This document shows positions 34,882 through 43,884 of a stretch of 64,000 nucleotides of DNA, piece by piece. Every line of letters starts with the position of its first letter. The first letter of the stretch is position 1. Under the pieces are notes generated by a model. That model was not told where the DNA came from, did not search any database, and saw only the letters and a program-made list of their open reading frames with translations. Origin of the DNA: Ferrovaceae bacterium (GTDB lineage Bacteria > Pseudomonadota > Gammaproteobacteria > Burkholderiales > Ferrovaceae); contig DAIDLC010000005.1 of NCBI GenBank assembly GCA_027449685.1, positions 1 through 64,000 on the forward strand, given 5' to 3'. The translations under genes and the position numbers were made by a program.

Positions 34882-37800
34882 TCATGCCAGACGCAAATCC
34901 AGAGTGAAAGGAAAATCCGGATCCCGCTGAAAATCGGGTGCCGCAGCCGGACCGATACTATGCCCCATCCTCAAGAAGCGAGCCTGACGTCGCCCCTCGG
35001 CTTCTTGAGCGTTGATCGGCAAACGTTCATGATTGCGTCCTCCCGGATGGGCTACATGATATTGGCATCCGCCCAAAGAGCGTTGCATCCAGGTATCCAC
35101 CAGATCAAAGATCAACGGGGCATGGACTCCAATGGTGGGATGCAGACAGGAGCTGGGCTGCCAGGCACGAAAGCGCACCCCGGCCACGGATTCTCCCACC
35201 ACGCCAGTGGGTTGGAGCGGGACCGTATGGCCATTGACGGTGAGACGATGGCGGTCGTCATTGAGCCCCATGACCCGAACCTGAATCCGTTCCAGTGAGG
35301 AGTCCACATAGCGTACCGTGCCCACACTGGATCCTTCTTCTCCCAACACAGGCCATGGTTCCAGAGCGTGGTGCAACTGCACGTGAATACCGCGCACGGA
35401 AAACTCCCCGATGAGGGGAAAACGAAACGCCATATGTACATCAAACCAGGCGTTTTCAAAGGGGTAACCAAAGGCACGCAATTCCTCCAGCACATCGGCA
35501 AAATCCTGTTGCACAAAATAGGGCAGCATGAAGCGATCATGCAACTCTGTTCCCCAACGGCGCAACTTTCCCGGCTGATAGGGCTGTTGCCAGAAACGTG
35601 CCACCAGCGCACGGATCAGGAGTTGCTGGGTGAGTGCCATGCGCTCGTGGGGCGGCATTTCGAAGGCGCGCATTTCCAGCAACCCCAAACGTCCGGCCAC
35701 CCCCTCCGGCGCGTACAACTTGTCGATACAGAATTCTGCGCGATGGGTATTGCCCGTCCGGTCAGTGAGCAAATGGCGCAGCAGGCGATCGATCAACCAG
35801 GGGGGAACTGCCTCGCCCGGCGGCGGAAAGTGCGCCAGGGCAATTTCCAGATCATGCAGGGCCGCGTTACCTGCCTCATCCAAACGCGGCGCCTGGCTGG
35901 TGGGCCCGATGAACAGTCCGGAGAAAAGATAGGACAGCGAGGGATGATTATGCCAATAGGCTACCAGACTGGCCAGCAGATCGGGACGACGCAACAAGGG
36001 GCTGTCTGCGGGAGTAGCACCTCCCAGCACCAGATGATTGCCTCCGCCGGTTCCCGTGTGGCGCCCATCCAGCATGAATTTTTCGCTCCCCAAACCACAG
36101 AGCCGGGCGGCCTGATACAGGGTAGTTGTACGCTGCACCATTTCCTCCCAGGTATTGGCCGGGTGGATGTTGACTTCGATCACGCCAGGGTCTGGGGTGA
36201 CACTAAAGTGAACCAGGCGCGGATCGGCAGGCGGAGGATAACCCTCAAAAATGATGGGCTGGGACAGGTCACGCGCCGTTGCTTCCGCTGCACGCACCAA
36301 TTCCAGATAATCCTCCAGGGTCCCGGTTGGCGGCATGAATAGATACAGCACCCCCTTGCGGGGTTCTGCGCACAGCGCGGTACGCACGATGCCCGCTGCG
36401 GATTCACCCAGGCGTGGTGCCGTGTCTGGCGCCCAAGAGACCTGGGGACGCGCCAGTGGCCGTAGACTCTCTGGCAGCGCCTGGAAGGGCTGAAACGGGT
36501 CCGGGGCAGGAACGTACTGGGTGTCTGGCGGCGCACTCCAGGGCAAGGAGTCCAGCGGCAGGCGATAGCCCATGGGCGAATCTCCGGGGAGCAGAAAGCA
36601 CTGCTGCGCGCGCAAATGCCAGCTCCCGGATTGCCACGCTCCGCTCTGCATTTTGGCCACTGGCAACACATACCCTGTCACGGCGGACAAGCCACGGGTA
36701 AAACTGCGCATCAGGCGTTCCCGTTCCAGGGCGTCATCCAGACGCGCATCGGTAGGCAACACATTGCAAGGCAGACGCCGCTCCCGCCACAGGTAGTAAT
36801 ACGCGTCTTCGCATGCCGGAAAAACCTGCGCGCTATTCAGCCCCAGATAACCCGCCATAGTCTGCAAAAACCGTTCGGCGCGCGAGGCATCGGCACCCTC
36901 CGGGTTGGCTTCATCGGCAGACAGCGGCGTGGTCACCAAGGGGTGTCCATCCTGGCGCCAGTAACAACTCAAGGCCCAGCGCGGCAACTGCTCGCCGGGA
37001 TACCACTTGCCCTGACCGAAATGCGCCAAACCCTGGGGCGCATATTCGGCCTTGAGGCGCTGAAACAGATCGATTGCCTTCTGCCGTTTGGTGGGGCCCA
37101 AAGCAGCCGTATTCCATTCGGCCTCGTCTTGACCCTGGAGCGCCACAAAGGTTGGCTCTCCGCCCATGGTAAGCCGCACATCGTAGGCCTGCAGGTGGCG
37201 CTCCACCTGTTGCCCCAAAGCATCGATACGCGCCCATTGCGCTTCGGTGTAAGGCAAGGTAACCCGAGGAGCCTGCCAGACCCGCTCCACCGTCATCTCA
37301 TGCTGGAATGAAGTGCTGGCCGGACCTTCGATCAGCCCGGACAAGGGGGCAGCATTGGCCGGATCGGGTGCACAAGCCAGAGGAATATGCCCCTCGCCGG
37401 CCAGCAATCCCGAGGTGGGATCCAGGCCCACCCAGCCTGCCCCTGGCAAATACACCTCGGTCCAGGCGTGCAAATCGGTAAAATCCGCCCCGGGTCCTGG
37501 GGGACCTTGCAGGGCCAGAACATCCGGCTTGAGTTGAATCAGATAACCCGATACGAAACGTGCCGCCAAACCCAGGTGCCGCAGCAACTGCACCAGAAGC
37601 CAGGCGGAATCCCGACAGGAGCCGCTTTGATAGGTCAGGGTCTGCTCCGGAGTCTGCACCCCGGGCTCCAGTCGAATCGTATAGCGAATCTCCTGTTGCA
37701 GACGCTGATTGAGCTCCACCAAAAAATTCATGGTAGCCGGAGCCGTGACCGGAATGCTGCGCAGGTAAGCCTGTAGTAACGGCGTCAAAGGCTGCCTGCC

Positions 37801-38154
37801 CAGGTACGGCAATAATTCGTCTTGCTGAATGGGTTCGTAGACAAAGGGAAAACTTTCCGCATAAGGCTCCAGAAAAAAATCGAAAGGATTGATCACCGAC
37901 AGCTCGCTCACCAAATCCACAGAAATTTTGAGTGCCTCGGTTTTTTCGGGAAACACCAGACGCGCCAGCCAGTTACCCTGGGGATCCTGTTGCCAGTTTA
38001 AAAAATGCTCCTGCGGCAACACCGCCAAGGAGTAAGACAGGATGGGTGTACGGGTGTGCGGAGCCGGGCGCAAGCGAATGATTTGCGGGCCCAGTTGTAC
38101 CGGGCGGTCATACTGGTAATGCGTGACGTGTCGCAGGGCAACATGGATGGACAT
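34882..38154 (-). CDS. Large transglutaminase-like protein with DUF2126
   Basis: 1090 aa. Residues 1-290 repeat the Bact_transglu_N plus transglutaminase core (HVTHYQYDRPVQLGPQIIRL; Cys in TYQSGSCRDSAWLLVQLLRH, His in DLHAWTEVYLPG, Asp in GWVGLDPTSG). The rest is DUF2126, a large region with GGEPTFVAL, FEGYPPPADPRLVHFSVTPD, PGVIEVNIHP and GGGNHLVLGGATPADSPLLR motifs. These suggest an alpha-amino ligase of the GCS/GS type (PDPGVIEVN...T..NHH-like metal site). It would pair a protease and a peptide ligase in one chain. It lies 9 bases from the next gene and 37 bases from the previous one. Confidence 0.85.
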   Translation of the reverse strand: MSIHVALRHVTHYQYDRPVQLGPQIIRLRPAPHTRTPILSYSLAVLPQEHFLNWQQDPQGNWLARLVFPEKTEALKISVDLVSELSVINPFDFFLEPYAESFPFVYEPIQQDELLPYLGRQPLTPLLQAYLRSIPVTAPATMNFLVELNQRLQQEIRYTIRLEPGVQTPEQTLTYQSGSCRDSAWLLVQLLRHLGLAARFVSGYLIQLKPDVLALQGPPGPGADFTDLHAWTEVYLPGAGWVGLDPTSGLLAGEGHIPLACAPDPANAAPLSGLIEGPASTSFQHEMTVERVWQAPRVTLPYTEAQWARIDALGQQVERHLQAYDVRLTMGGEPTFVALQGQDEAEWNTAALGPTKRQKAIDLFQRLKAEYAPQGLAHFGQGKWYPGEQLPRWALSCYWRQDGHPLVTTPLSADEANPEGADASRAERFLQTMAGYLGLNSAQVFPACEDAYYYLWRERRLPCNVLPTDARLDDALERERLMRSFTRGLSAVTGYVLPVAKMQSGAWQSGSWHLRAQQCFLLPGDSPMGYRLPLDSLPWSAPPDTQYVPAPDPFQPFQALPESLRPLARPQVSWAPDTAPRLGESAAGIVRTALCAEPRKGVLYLFMPPTGTLEDYLELVRAAEATARDLSQPIIFEGYPPPADPRLVHFSVTPDPGVIEVNIHPANTWEEMVQRTTTLYQAARLCGLGSEKFMLDGRHTGTGGGNHLVLGGATPADSPLLRRPDLLASLVAYWHNHPSLSYLFSGLFIGPTSQAPRLDEAGNAALHDLEIALAHFPPPGEAVPPWLIDRLLRHLLTDRTGNTHRAEFCIDKLYAPEGVAGRLGLLEMRAFEMPPHERMALTQQLLIRALVARFWQQPYQPGKLRRWGTELHDRFMLPYFVQQDFADVLEELRAFGYPFENAWFDVHMAFRFPLIGEFSVRGIHVQLHHALEPWPVLGEEGSSVGTVRYVDSSLERIQVRVMGLNDDRHRLTVNGHTVPLQPTGVVGESVAGVRFRAWQPSSCLHPTIGVHAPLIFDLVDTWMQRSLGGCQYHVAHPGGRNHERLPINAQEAEGRRQARFLRMGHSIGPAAAPDFQRDPDFPFTLDLRLA

Positions 38155-38191
38155 GCAGGCTCCAAGGCAAGTGAAAATGGAAGATGGCGGG

Positions 38192-39136
38192 TCAGGCTGC
38201 TACAGGCAGCAGAAAATCTTCGCTGATGCGGGTCCCGATGTCGTTGATGGAAACCAGGAAGCGGTCCAGAAATTCATGAAAGCCGCGCTCAAACACCGTA
38301 TCGATACGACTATAACGCAAGCTGGCAAAGAGCTCACCGGCACGACGCAGGGTTTCTGCGGAATGGCGGTTAGCGATCTGCTCCAGATTGGCCAGGACCT
38401 CCTGGGCACAGTACAGCAAGGAACGCGGCATATCCACCCGCAACAGCAGCAATTCGGCCACCCGACGTGGCGTGATCAGATCACGATAAACCTTGCGATA
38501 AATTTCGAAGGCCGAAAGGGAACGCAGCAACCCGCCCCACTGGTAATAGTCGGGGGAAGCTTCTTCCGCCGTATGCGCACCCAGCAACAACCGATACTTT
38601 ACATCCAGCAAACGGGCCGTATTGTCCGAGCGTTCCAGAAAAGTACCCAAGCGAACGAAATGAAAGGCCTCATCCTGCAACATGGTGCCCACGCTCACAC
38701 CGCGGGAAAGATGGGAGCGAAACTTCACCCATTCAAAAAAAGCGCCCAGGTCCCGTTCCATACTCTCCAGAGGCATATCGCGCATCTTGAGCCAGGTGGC
38801 ATTCATGGTTTCCCATAATTCTGAAGTCAGGGTGCCGCGCACTGCATGGGCATTTTCCCGGGCCAAACGCAGGCAACTATGAATACTGGAGGGGTTTTCG
38901 GCGTCAAACGCCATGAAGTGAATCACGTGTTCCCGCGTGATGTGCGAATAGCGTTGCTGAAAGTCCCGCTCCAGTTGATTGATCGTGAGAATTCCTTCCC
39001 AATCCTGCCCCACCAAACTGCTTTCGCGGGTGAGGAGTGTCATCCGGTTATGCACATCCAACATGCGCGCCAGATTTTCGGCACGCTCGGTATAGCGCGC
39101 CATCCAGTACAGGTGATCCGCCGTTCGACTCAACAT
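38192..39136 (-). CDS. Alpha-E domain protein
   Basis: 314 aa from the ATG at 39136 (GAGGGG upstream). It opens MLSRTADHLYWMARYTERAE, the defining alpha-E motif, and is all-helical, including HFMAFDAENPSSIHSCLRLA, ENAHAVRGTLTSELWETMN, and a closing FLVSINDIGTRISEDFL. Alpha-E proteins accompany CP ATP-grasp ligases and are thought to be partner or carrier subunits; the chemistry is unknown. It follows the stand-alone ATP-grasp gene by 10 bases. A fused copy exists at 32272-34872. Confidence 0.88.
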   Translation of the reverse strand: MLSRTADHLYWMARYTERAENLARMLDVHNRMTLLTRESSLVGQDWEGILTINQLERDFQQRYSHITREHVIHFMAFDAENPSSIHSCLRLARENAHAVRGTLTSELWETMNATWLKMRDMPLESMERDLGAFFEWVKFRSHLSRGVSVGTMLQDEAFHFVRLGTFLERSDNTARLLDVKYRLLLGAHTAEEASPDYYQWGGLLRSLSAFEIYRKVYRDLITPRRVAELLLLRVDMPRSLLYCAQEVLANLEQIANRHSAETLRRAGELFASLRYSRIDTVFERGFHEFLDRFLVSINDIGTRISEDFLLPVAA

Positions 39137-39146
39137 GCTGCCCCCC

Positions 39147-40565
39147 TCAATGTTCCAGAACCCAAGTATCTTTGGTGCCCCCACCCTGGGATGAATTCAC
39201 CACCAGAGAGCCTTCCCGCAAGGCAACCCGGGTCAAGCCTCCGGGGACCATCTTGATCTCCCGCCCCGCCAAGACAAAGGGACGCAAGTCGATATGGCGA
39301 GGCGCGATGCCCGCCTCCACGAAGGTGGGGCAGGCGGATAGCGCCAGAGTAGGTTGTGCGATGTAATGCTCGGGATTGGCCGCGATACGCAACCGAAACG
39401 CCTCCAACTCGGCTTGACTGGCCGCTGGCCCCACCAGCATGCCGTAGCCACCCGAGCCATGCACTTCCTTCACCACCAGTTCGGGTAAATGCGCCATCAC
39501 ATACTCGTAATCGGCACGCTGACGCAGCATGAAGGTGGACACGTTATGCAGAATGGGGGCTTCGGAAAGATAAAACTGGATCATCTGGGGCACGTAAGGA
39601 TAAATGGATTTATCATCGGCCACGCCGGTACCGATGGCATTGCACAGGGTAACGTGCCCCGCCTTGTAGGCCGCCAATAGCCCAGGCACACCCAGCATGG
39701 AGTCCGGGCGAAACACCTCGGGGTCCAAAAAATCATCATCCACACGCCGGTAGATCACGTCCACTCGACGCGGGCCCTGCGTGGTGCGCATATACACAAA
39801 ATCATCCTTCACCAACAGATCCCGCCCTTCCACCAATTCCACCCCCATTTGTTGGGCCAGAAAGGAATGCTCGAAATAGGCGCTGTTGAATACGCCAGGG
39901 GTAAGCACCACCACAGTAGGATCGAGCATTCCTGCCGGGGCCACACTGCGCAGATTATCCAGCAGCATGTCCGGATAATGCTCCACCGGAGCCACCTTGT
40001 AGCGCGCAAACAGATCTGGAAACAGACGCATCATCATGCGCCGGTTTTCCAGCATGTAGGACACCCCGGAGGGCACGCGCAAATTGTCCTCCAGCACATA
40101 AAACTCGCCATCTCCGGCGCGAATGATGTCAATTCCGGCAATATGGGAATAGATCTGCCCGGGGACATCCACCCCAATCATTTCGGGTCGATACTGCGTA
40201 TTATTCAGCACTGCTGCCGAGGGGATCAGTCCAGCCTTGAGAATATGCTGATCATGGTAGATATCCTGCAGGAACAGGTTGAGCGCCTGCACACGCTGGC
40301 GCAAACCTGCCGCCAGAATGGACCATTCCCGATGCGGGATGATACGCGGGATGACATCAAAGGGGATGAGACGCTCCTTTCCGCCCCCTTCCCCATACAC
40401 GGCAAAGGTAATGCCCAGACGATGAAACAGGAGGTCCGCCTCATTGCGTTTTTGTCCCAGCCAATCGGCCGGGACGTTCTGGAACCATTCCGCATAGGGC
40501 TGGTAATGGGGGCGCACCACGGCCTCGGAGGCACTCATTTCGTTGTAATAATCGGCGGCGATCAT
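39147..40565 (-). CDS. Circularly permuted ATP-grasp peptide ligase (CP_ATPgrasp_2)
   Basis: 472 aa. Family blocks: IPRIIPHREWSILAAGLRQR, GDGEFYVLEDNLRVPSGVSY, VVVLTPGVFNSAYFEHSFLA, VIYRRVDDDFLDPEVFRPDS, and LPELVVKEVHGSGGYGMLVG with the C-terminal MVPGGLTRVALREGSLVVNS. It is the first gene of the operon; the upstream 170 bases hold its promoter. It is predicted to ligate amino acids with ATP. The sequence ends QGGGTKDTWVLEH, a typical tail. Confidence 0.88.
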   Translation of the reverse strand: MIAADYYNEMSASEAVVRPHYQPYAEWFQNVPADWLGQKRNEADLLFHRLGITFAVYGEGGGKERLIPFDVIPRIIPHREWSILAAGLRQRVQALNLFLQDIYHDQHILKAGLIPSAAVLNNTQYRPEMIGVDVPGQIYSHIAGIDIIRAGDGEFYVLEDNLRVPSGVSYMLENRRMMMRLFPDLFARYKVAPVEHYPDMLLDNLRSVAPAGMLDPTVVVLTPGVFNSAYFEHSFLAQQMGVELVEGRDLLVKDDFVYMRTTQGPRRVDVIYRRVDDDFLDPEVFRPDSMLGVPGLLAAYKAGHVTLCNAIGTGVADDKSIYPYVPQMIQFYLSEAPILHNVSTFMLRQRADYEYVMAHLPELVVKEVHGSGGYGMLVGPAASQAELEAFRLRIAANPEHYIAQPTLALSACPTFVEAGIAPRHIDLRPFVLAGREIKMVPGGLTRVALREGSLVVNSSQGGGTKDTWVLEH

Positions 40566-40732
40566 GTTTGTCCAAGGAAGTGGTTAGCCTGAGACGAGAG
40601 TATGCGAAATTCGTGCCAAGAGTTACTTGGCGTTCAATTCGGGCGGAATAGCCTGGATCAGGGGTGAAAGAGCGATCCAGATTGGTGCAAGAACCAGGGG
40701 GGGAAGCGGTGTATTTGCACCAGATCGGTGCT

Positions 40733-41440
40733 TCAGGGCTGAAGGCCTTGCAGCCACACCCCATAAAGCTGTTCGGCCACGGTTGCCAAAGCCTGCAACC
40801 CTGGTTGCGACTGCTGCAGGATCTGCGCCACGGGCTGCACCCAGGGCCCGGGGTTGGCTTCGATCTCGGCCTGCCCATGGACACACCAACACTGCACATC
40901 TGCGGCAGTCATCTCCACATGGCACTGTAGTCCCAGGTGCACACCCAAGGCAAAAGCCTGATGCGCACAGGCCGCATTACCCGCCAATAAGTGCGCCCCA
41001 GGAGGCAAAGACCAGGTTTCTCCATGCCAGTGAAAGACCAAGGGATTACGCTGCGCCCCAAACCAGTGACGGGCCACGGCATGGTCCGCCACCTGGATGG
41101 TCCCCCATCCGATTTCCCGGTACGGGTTGGGACCAACCACGCCTCCCAAGGCCTTGCACATCAACTGCGACCCCAGGCAATGACCCAGAACAGGAATATT
41201 CCAGGCCACCGCTTCCCGGATCAGGCGCAATTCCGGTTCGATCCACGCCAGGTCCTCGTTGACACTCATGGGCCCGCCCATGAATACCAGGCCAGAAAAG
41301 TCTCTGGCCGCGGCCGGAACCTGTACGCCCTCGTCCAGGGCAAAGAGCACCCAGGAATGCCCCGCCCGCGTCAAAAAATCAGCCAGGGTTCCGGGACCTT
41401 CGGTAGGGTAATGCCTGAAGATGGCAACGGGTTTGGACAT
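40733..41440 (-). CDS. Class I glutamine amidotransferase-like protein
   Basis: 235 aa. Stand-alone GATase1 with catalytic triad Cys88 (NIPVLGHCLGSQLMCKALGG), His174 and Glu176 (LGLQCHVEM). SGLVFMGGPMSVNEDLAWIE is the oxyanion segment. It could release ammonia from glutamine for a separate synthetase or act as a gamma-glutamyl hydrolase. It begins 18 bases after ispB on the same strand, so it is co-transcribed with that gene. It is separated from the ATP-grasp operon by 170 bases, so a link to that system is only possible. Confidence 0.85.
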   Translation of the reverse strand: MSKPVAIFRHYPTEGPGTLADFLTRAGHSWVLFALDEGVQVPAAARDFSGLVFMGGPMSVNEDLAWIEPELRLIREAVAWNIPVLGHCLGSQLMCKALGGVVGPNPYREIGWGTIQVADHAVARHWFGAQRNPLVFHWHGETWSLPPGAHLLAGNAACAHQAFALGVHLGLQCHVEMTAADVQCWCVHGQAEIEANPGPWVQPVAQILQQSQPGLQALATVAEQLYGVWLQGLQP

Positions 41441-41458
41441 GCACCCTCCAGAGTTGAA

Positions 41459-42430
41459 CTAATGGGTGCGGTGAAGCGCCAAGCGAGCCAGATTTTCCAG
41501 GGCGGTACGATCTTCCAGGGTTGGAAGGGCCGCCGCCAAGTGAACGCAACTCTCATCCACTGCCTGCTGGGCCACGTTGCGGGCGTAATCCAGCGCGCCA
41601 GAACGTTGAATGATGTCCACCACCATCGCCAGATTCTCGGCCCCGCCTTGAGTGATGATTTGACGAATGAGGGCACTATCCTCAGGTGTGCCATTGCGCA
41701 TGACGTAAATGAGGGGCAACGTCGCCTTGCCCTCGGCCAGATCGTCTCCCAGGTTTTTACCAATCTGGTCTTGCTCGCCAGAATAATCCAGAACGTCATC
41801 GATGATTTGAAACGCCGTGCCCAGTGCCGCTCCAAAAGCGGCCATATGCTCTTGAACGGATTGGGACACCTCGGCCAAAATGGCCCCTAGGCGGGCTGCC
41901 GCCTCGAACAATTTGGCCGTTTTGTAGCGAATGACTTGCAGGTAGCGGTTTTCATCCACATCCGGGTCGTGACAATGCAGCAACTGCAAAACTTCCCCCT
42001 CGGCAATGACATTGGTGGCGTCGGCCAACACCTGCATGACCTGCATGTTATTGACCGAAACCATCATCTGGAAGGAACGGGAGTAAACGAAATCGCCCAC
42101 CAACACACTGGCCGCGTTGCCGAAGCGTTCGTTGGCGGTTTTTTTTCCGCGGCGCATTTCCGATTTATCCACTACGTCGTCGTGCAGCAGGGTAGCCGTA
42201 TGAATGAACTCCACTACCGCAGCCAAGGTATGGTGATGGACTCCCTGATAGTTGAGAGCCCGTGCCACCAGCAACGTCAGGATGGGGCGCAAACGCTTGC
42301 CCCCACTGTGAATGATGTATTCCGCCACTTGACGGACCAACACCACGTCGGAATGCAATTGCTGCCGGATTACCTGATCCACCGCCGTCATATCCTCTTG
42401 TACCAGGCAACGAATGGCATCAAAACTCAT
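41459..42430 (-). CDS. ispB: Octaprenyl diphosphate synthase
   Basis: 323 aa. Trans-polyprenyl synthase with both Asp-rich motifs: LLHDDVVDKSEMRRG and FQIIDDVLDYSG. KIYxxGGKRLRP-type opening is EYIIHSGGKRLRPILTLLVA. It makes the side chain of ubiquinone from FPP/GPP and IPP. Its ATG overlaps the stop of an 8-codon mini-frame that carries the Shine-Dalgarno (see that entry). In most betaproteobacteria ispB lies next to rplU; here it is 13 kb away. Confidence 0.9.
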   Translation of the reverse strand: MSFDAIRCLVQEDMTAVDQVIRQQLHSDVVLVRQVAEYIIHSGGKRLRPILTLLVARALNYQGVHHHTLAAVVEFIHTATLLHDDVVDKSEMRRGKKTANERFGNAASVLVGDFVYSRSFQMMVSVNNMQVMQVLADATNVIAEGEVLQLLHCHDPDVDENRYLQVIRYKTAKLFEAAARLGAILAEVSQSVQEHMAAFGAALGTAFQIIDDVLDYSGEQDQIGKNLGDDLAEGKATLPLIYVMRNGTPEDSALIRQIITQGGAENLAMVVDIIQRSGALDYARNVAQQAVDESCVHLAAALPTLEDRTALENLARLALHRTH

Positions 42431-42453
42431 GAAAGCACGCTGATCGATTTCAT
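42427..42453 (-). CDS. Eight-codon mini-cistron before ispB
   Basis: ATG at 42453 sits right after GAGGAGAA and encodes MKSISVLS, stopping in TGA that overlaps the ispB ATG (ATGA). ispB has no good ribosome binding site of its own, so reinitiation is likely. It may alternatively be just a spacer. Confidence 0.45.
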   Translation of the reverse strand: MKSISVLS

Positions 42454-42572
42454 TTCTCCTCGCTATCGGGCATAAAAAACCACACCCATTTTACAGAAAC
42501 CCAGAGGCCTTGTTGCAACCTTTCATTGCAGTGCCCCGGCAAGGCGCAGCAGGTTCATGCAGGCCAAAGGAA

Positions 42573-43310
42573 TCAGGGAGTGGTCACGAGATGAAATTTG
42601 ATCTGAATGTCATTGGCCACGGTTCCAAAATCGGCCCAAGTCCCCTCCCCCACAGAAAAATCCGCACGCCGGATAGCAAAACTGCCGTCAAAGACAGCGC
42701 GGTTGCCTTGAATGACCACCGTCACTGGCGTGCTTACCAAGCGGGTATGTCCTTTGATGGTGAGGGGTCCGCTGACTTCATAGCGATTTCCCCCCAAGGG
42801 TTGAATGGTGGTGCTTTCAAAATGGGCCATGGGGTATTTCTTGCTGTTGAACCAGGCGGCATTACCCACTTCATCATTTGCCTCGTCCGACCCGGTGTCC
42901 AGGCTGGCGATGGGGGCATCCAGCACGGCTTTCCCCTGGGCCGGTTTGGCCGGGTCAAAATGCAGATGGATGCCAAAGGTTTTAAAGCGTCCTTCCATGG
43001 GCACGTTCATCTGTTTATACGCAAACAGCAGCGTGCTTTGAGCGGGCTGTAGTGTATTGAATTCCGTGGCAGCACTCCACTCAGGCCAAAAGGAAACCCA
43101 TAATAAACCAGCCAGACCCAAGGCGGACTTGCTCCAGACCCGGTGCGACAGATTGCGCACCGGGTTATATCCCCCATGATTCGGATTGGCGAGGGGAAGC
43201 ATTCCAGCGGGTCGGGTTTCAGGGTGGGTGGGCGCCTGCGCCCGGTTTACCAAGCGCTGGAGAGGGTTGGGAACAGATTGACGGGGATATCCCCTGTAGA
43301 TGGAGTCCAT
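42573..43310 (-). CDS. YceI-family lipocalin-like protein
   Basis: 245 aa from the ATG at 43310, with AAGGA 8 bases upstream. About 60 residues with no known function come before a hydrophobic segment (ALGLAGLLWVSFW), so either a long cytoplasmic tail or a later start (ATG at M38 here, 43199) is possible. The mature part is the YceI beta barrel: STLLFAYKQMNVPMEGRFKT, the ILDAPIASLDTGS-like stretch, and HFESTTIQPLGGNRYEVSGP. YceI proteins bind polyisoprenoids. It follows cytochrome b561, a pairing often seen. Confidence 0.85.
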   Translation of the reverse strand: MDSIYRGYPRQSVPNPLQRLVNRAQAPTHPETRPAGMLPLANPNHGGYNPVRNLSHRVWSKSALGLAGLLWVSFWPEWSAATEFNTLQPAQSTLLFAYKQMNVPMEGRFKTFGIHLHFDPAKPAQGKAVLDAPIASLDTGSDEANDEVGNAAWFNSKKYPMAHFESTTIQPLGGNRYEVSGPLTIKGHTRLVSTPVTVVIQGNRAVFDGSFAIRRADFSVGEGTWADFGTVANDIQIKFHLVTTP

Positions 43311-43314
43311 TTCG

Positions 43315-43884
43315 TTATCCTTGATTTTTCCCGGAGATGCCGGGGAGCATGCGGCGCAATACCGCGTCGTGATCAACAAAGTGATGTTTCAAGGCCACCA
43401 GCGCGTGCCCCGACACAACCAGCGCCAGGATCCAGTTGAGCGTTTCGTGGACCTCGTGCAAGGTATCGCCCAACACCTTGTCTTTGGGCAAGAGATCCGG
43501 AATCGGCCACAGACCGAAGTAAACCGTTTGTACCCCCTTGGCCGAACTCATCAGCCAGCCACTCAAAGGGATGGCAAACAGGAGCAGATACAGCACGGCA
43601 TGTCCCAAATGGGCCAACCATCGCTCCAGGAAGCGCATATGCCCGGGTAGTTCCGGAGGGCGATGCGTGAGGCGCCAGAACAGGCGCACCAGGGCCAGAA
43701 GAAACAAGCTGACCCCGGCCCATTTATGCCAGGAATAGAGTTTTAATTTCCATGGCGACAAGTGCAGATCAGCCATGTATAACCCCAAGGCAAACAGGCC
43801 GATCAAGCCCAGCGCCATGAACCAGTGCAACCCTTTGGCCGTGGCCGTGTAATGGGTGTTGGGAGATTGAGCGCCCGAGGTCAT
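43315..43884 (-). CDS. Cytochrome b561
   Basis: 189 aa, four membrane segments. His ligands are visible in YTATAKGLHWFMALGLIGLF, LYSWHKWAGVSLFLLALV, RWLAHLGHAVLYLLLFAI and LVVSGHALVALKHHFVD. It oxidises quinol or accepts electrons at the membrane, with two haem b. Its start overlaps the dioxygenase stop (ATGA). It is upstream of yceI. Its natural donor or acceptor is unknown. Confidence 0.9.
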   Translation of the reverse strand: MTSGAQSPNTHYTATAKGLHWFMALGLIGLFALGLYMADLHLSPWKLKLYSWHKWAGVSLFLLALVRLFWRLTHRPPELPGHMRFLERWLAHLGHAVLYLLLFAIPLSGWLMSSAKGVQTVYFGLWPIPDLLPKDKVLGDTLHEVHETLNWILALVVSGHALVALKHHFVDHDAVLRRMLPGISGKNQG

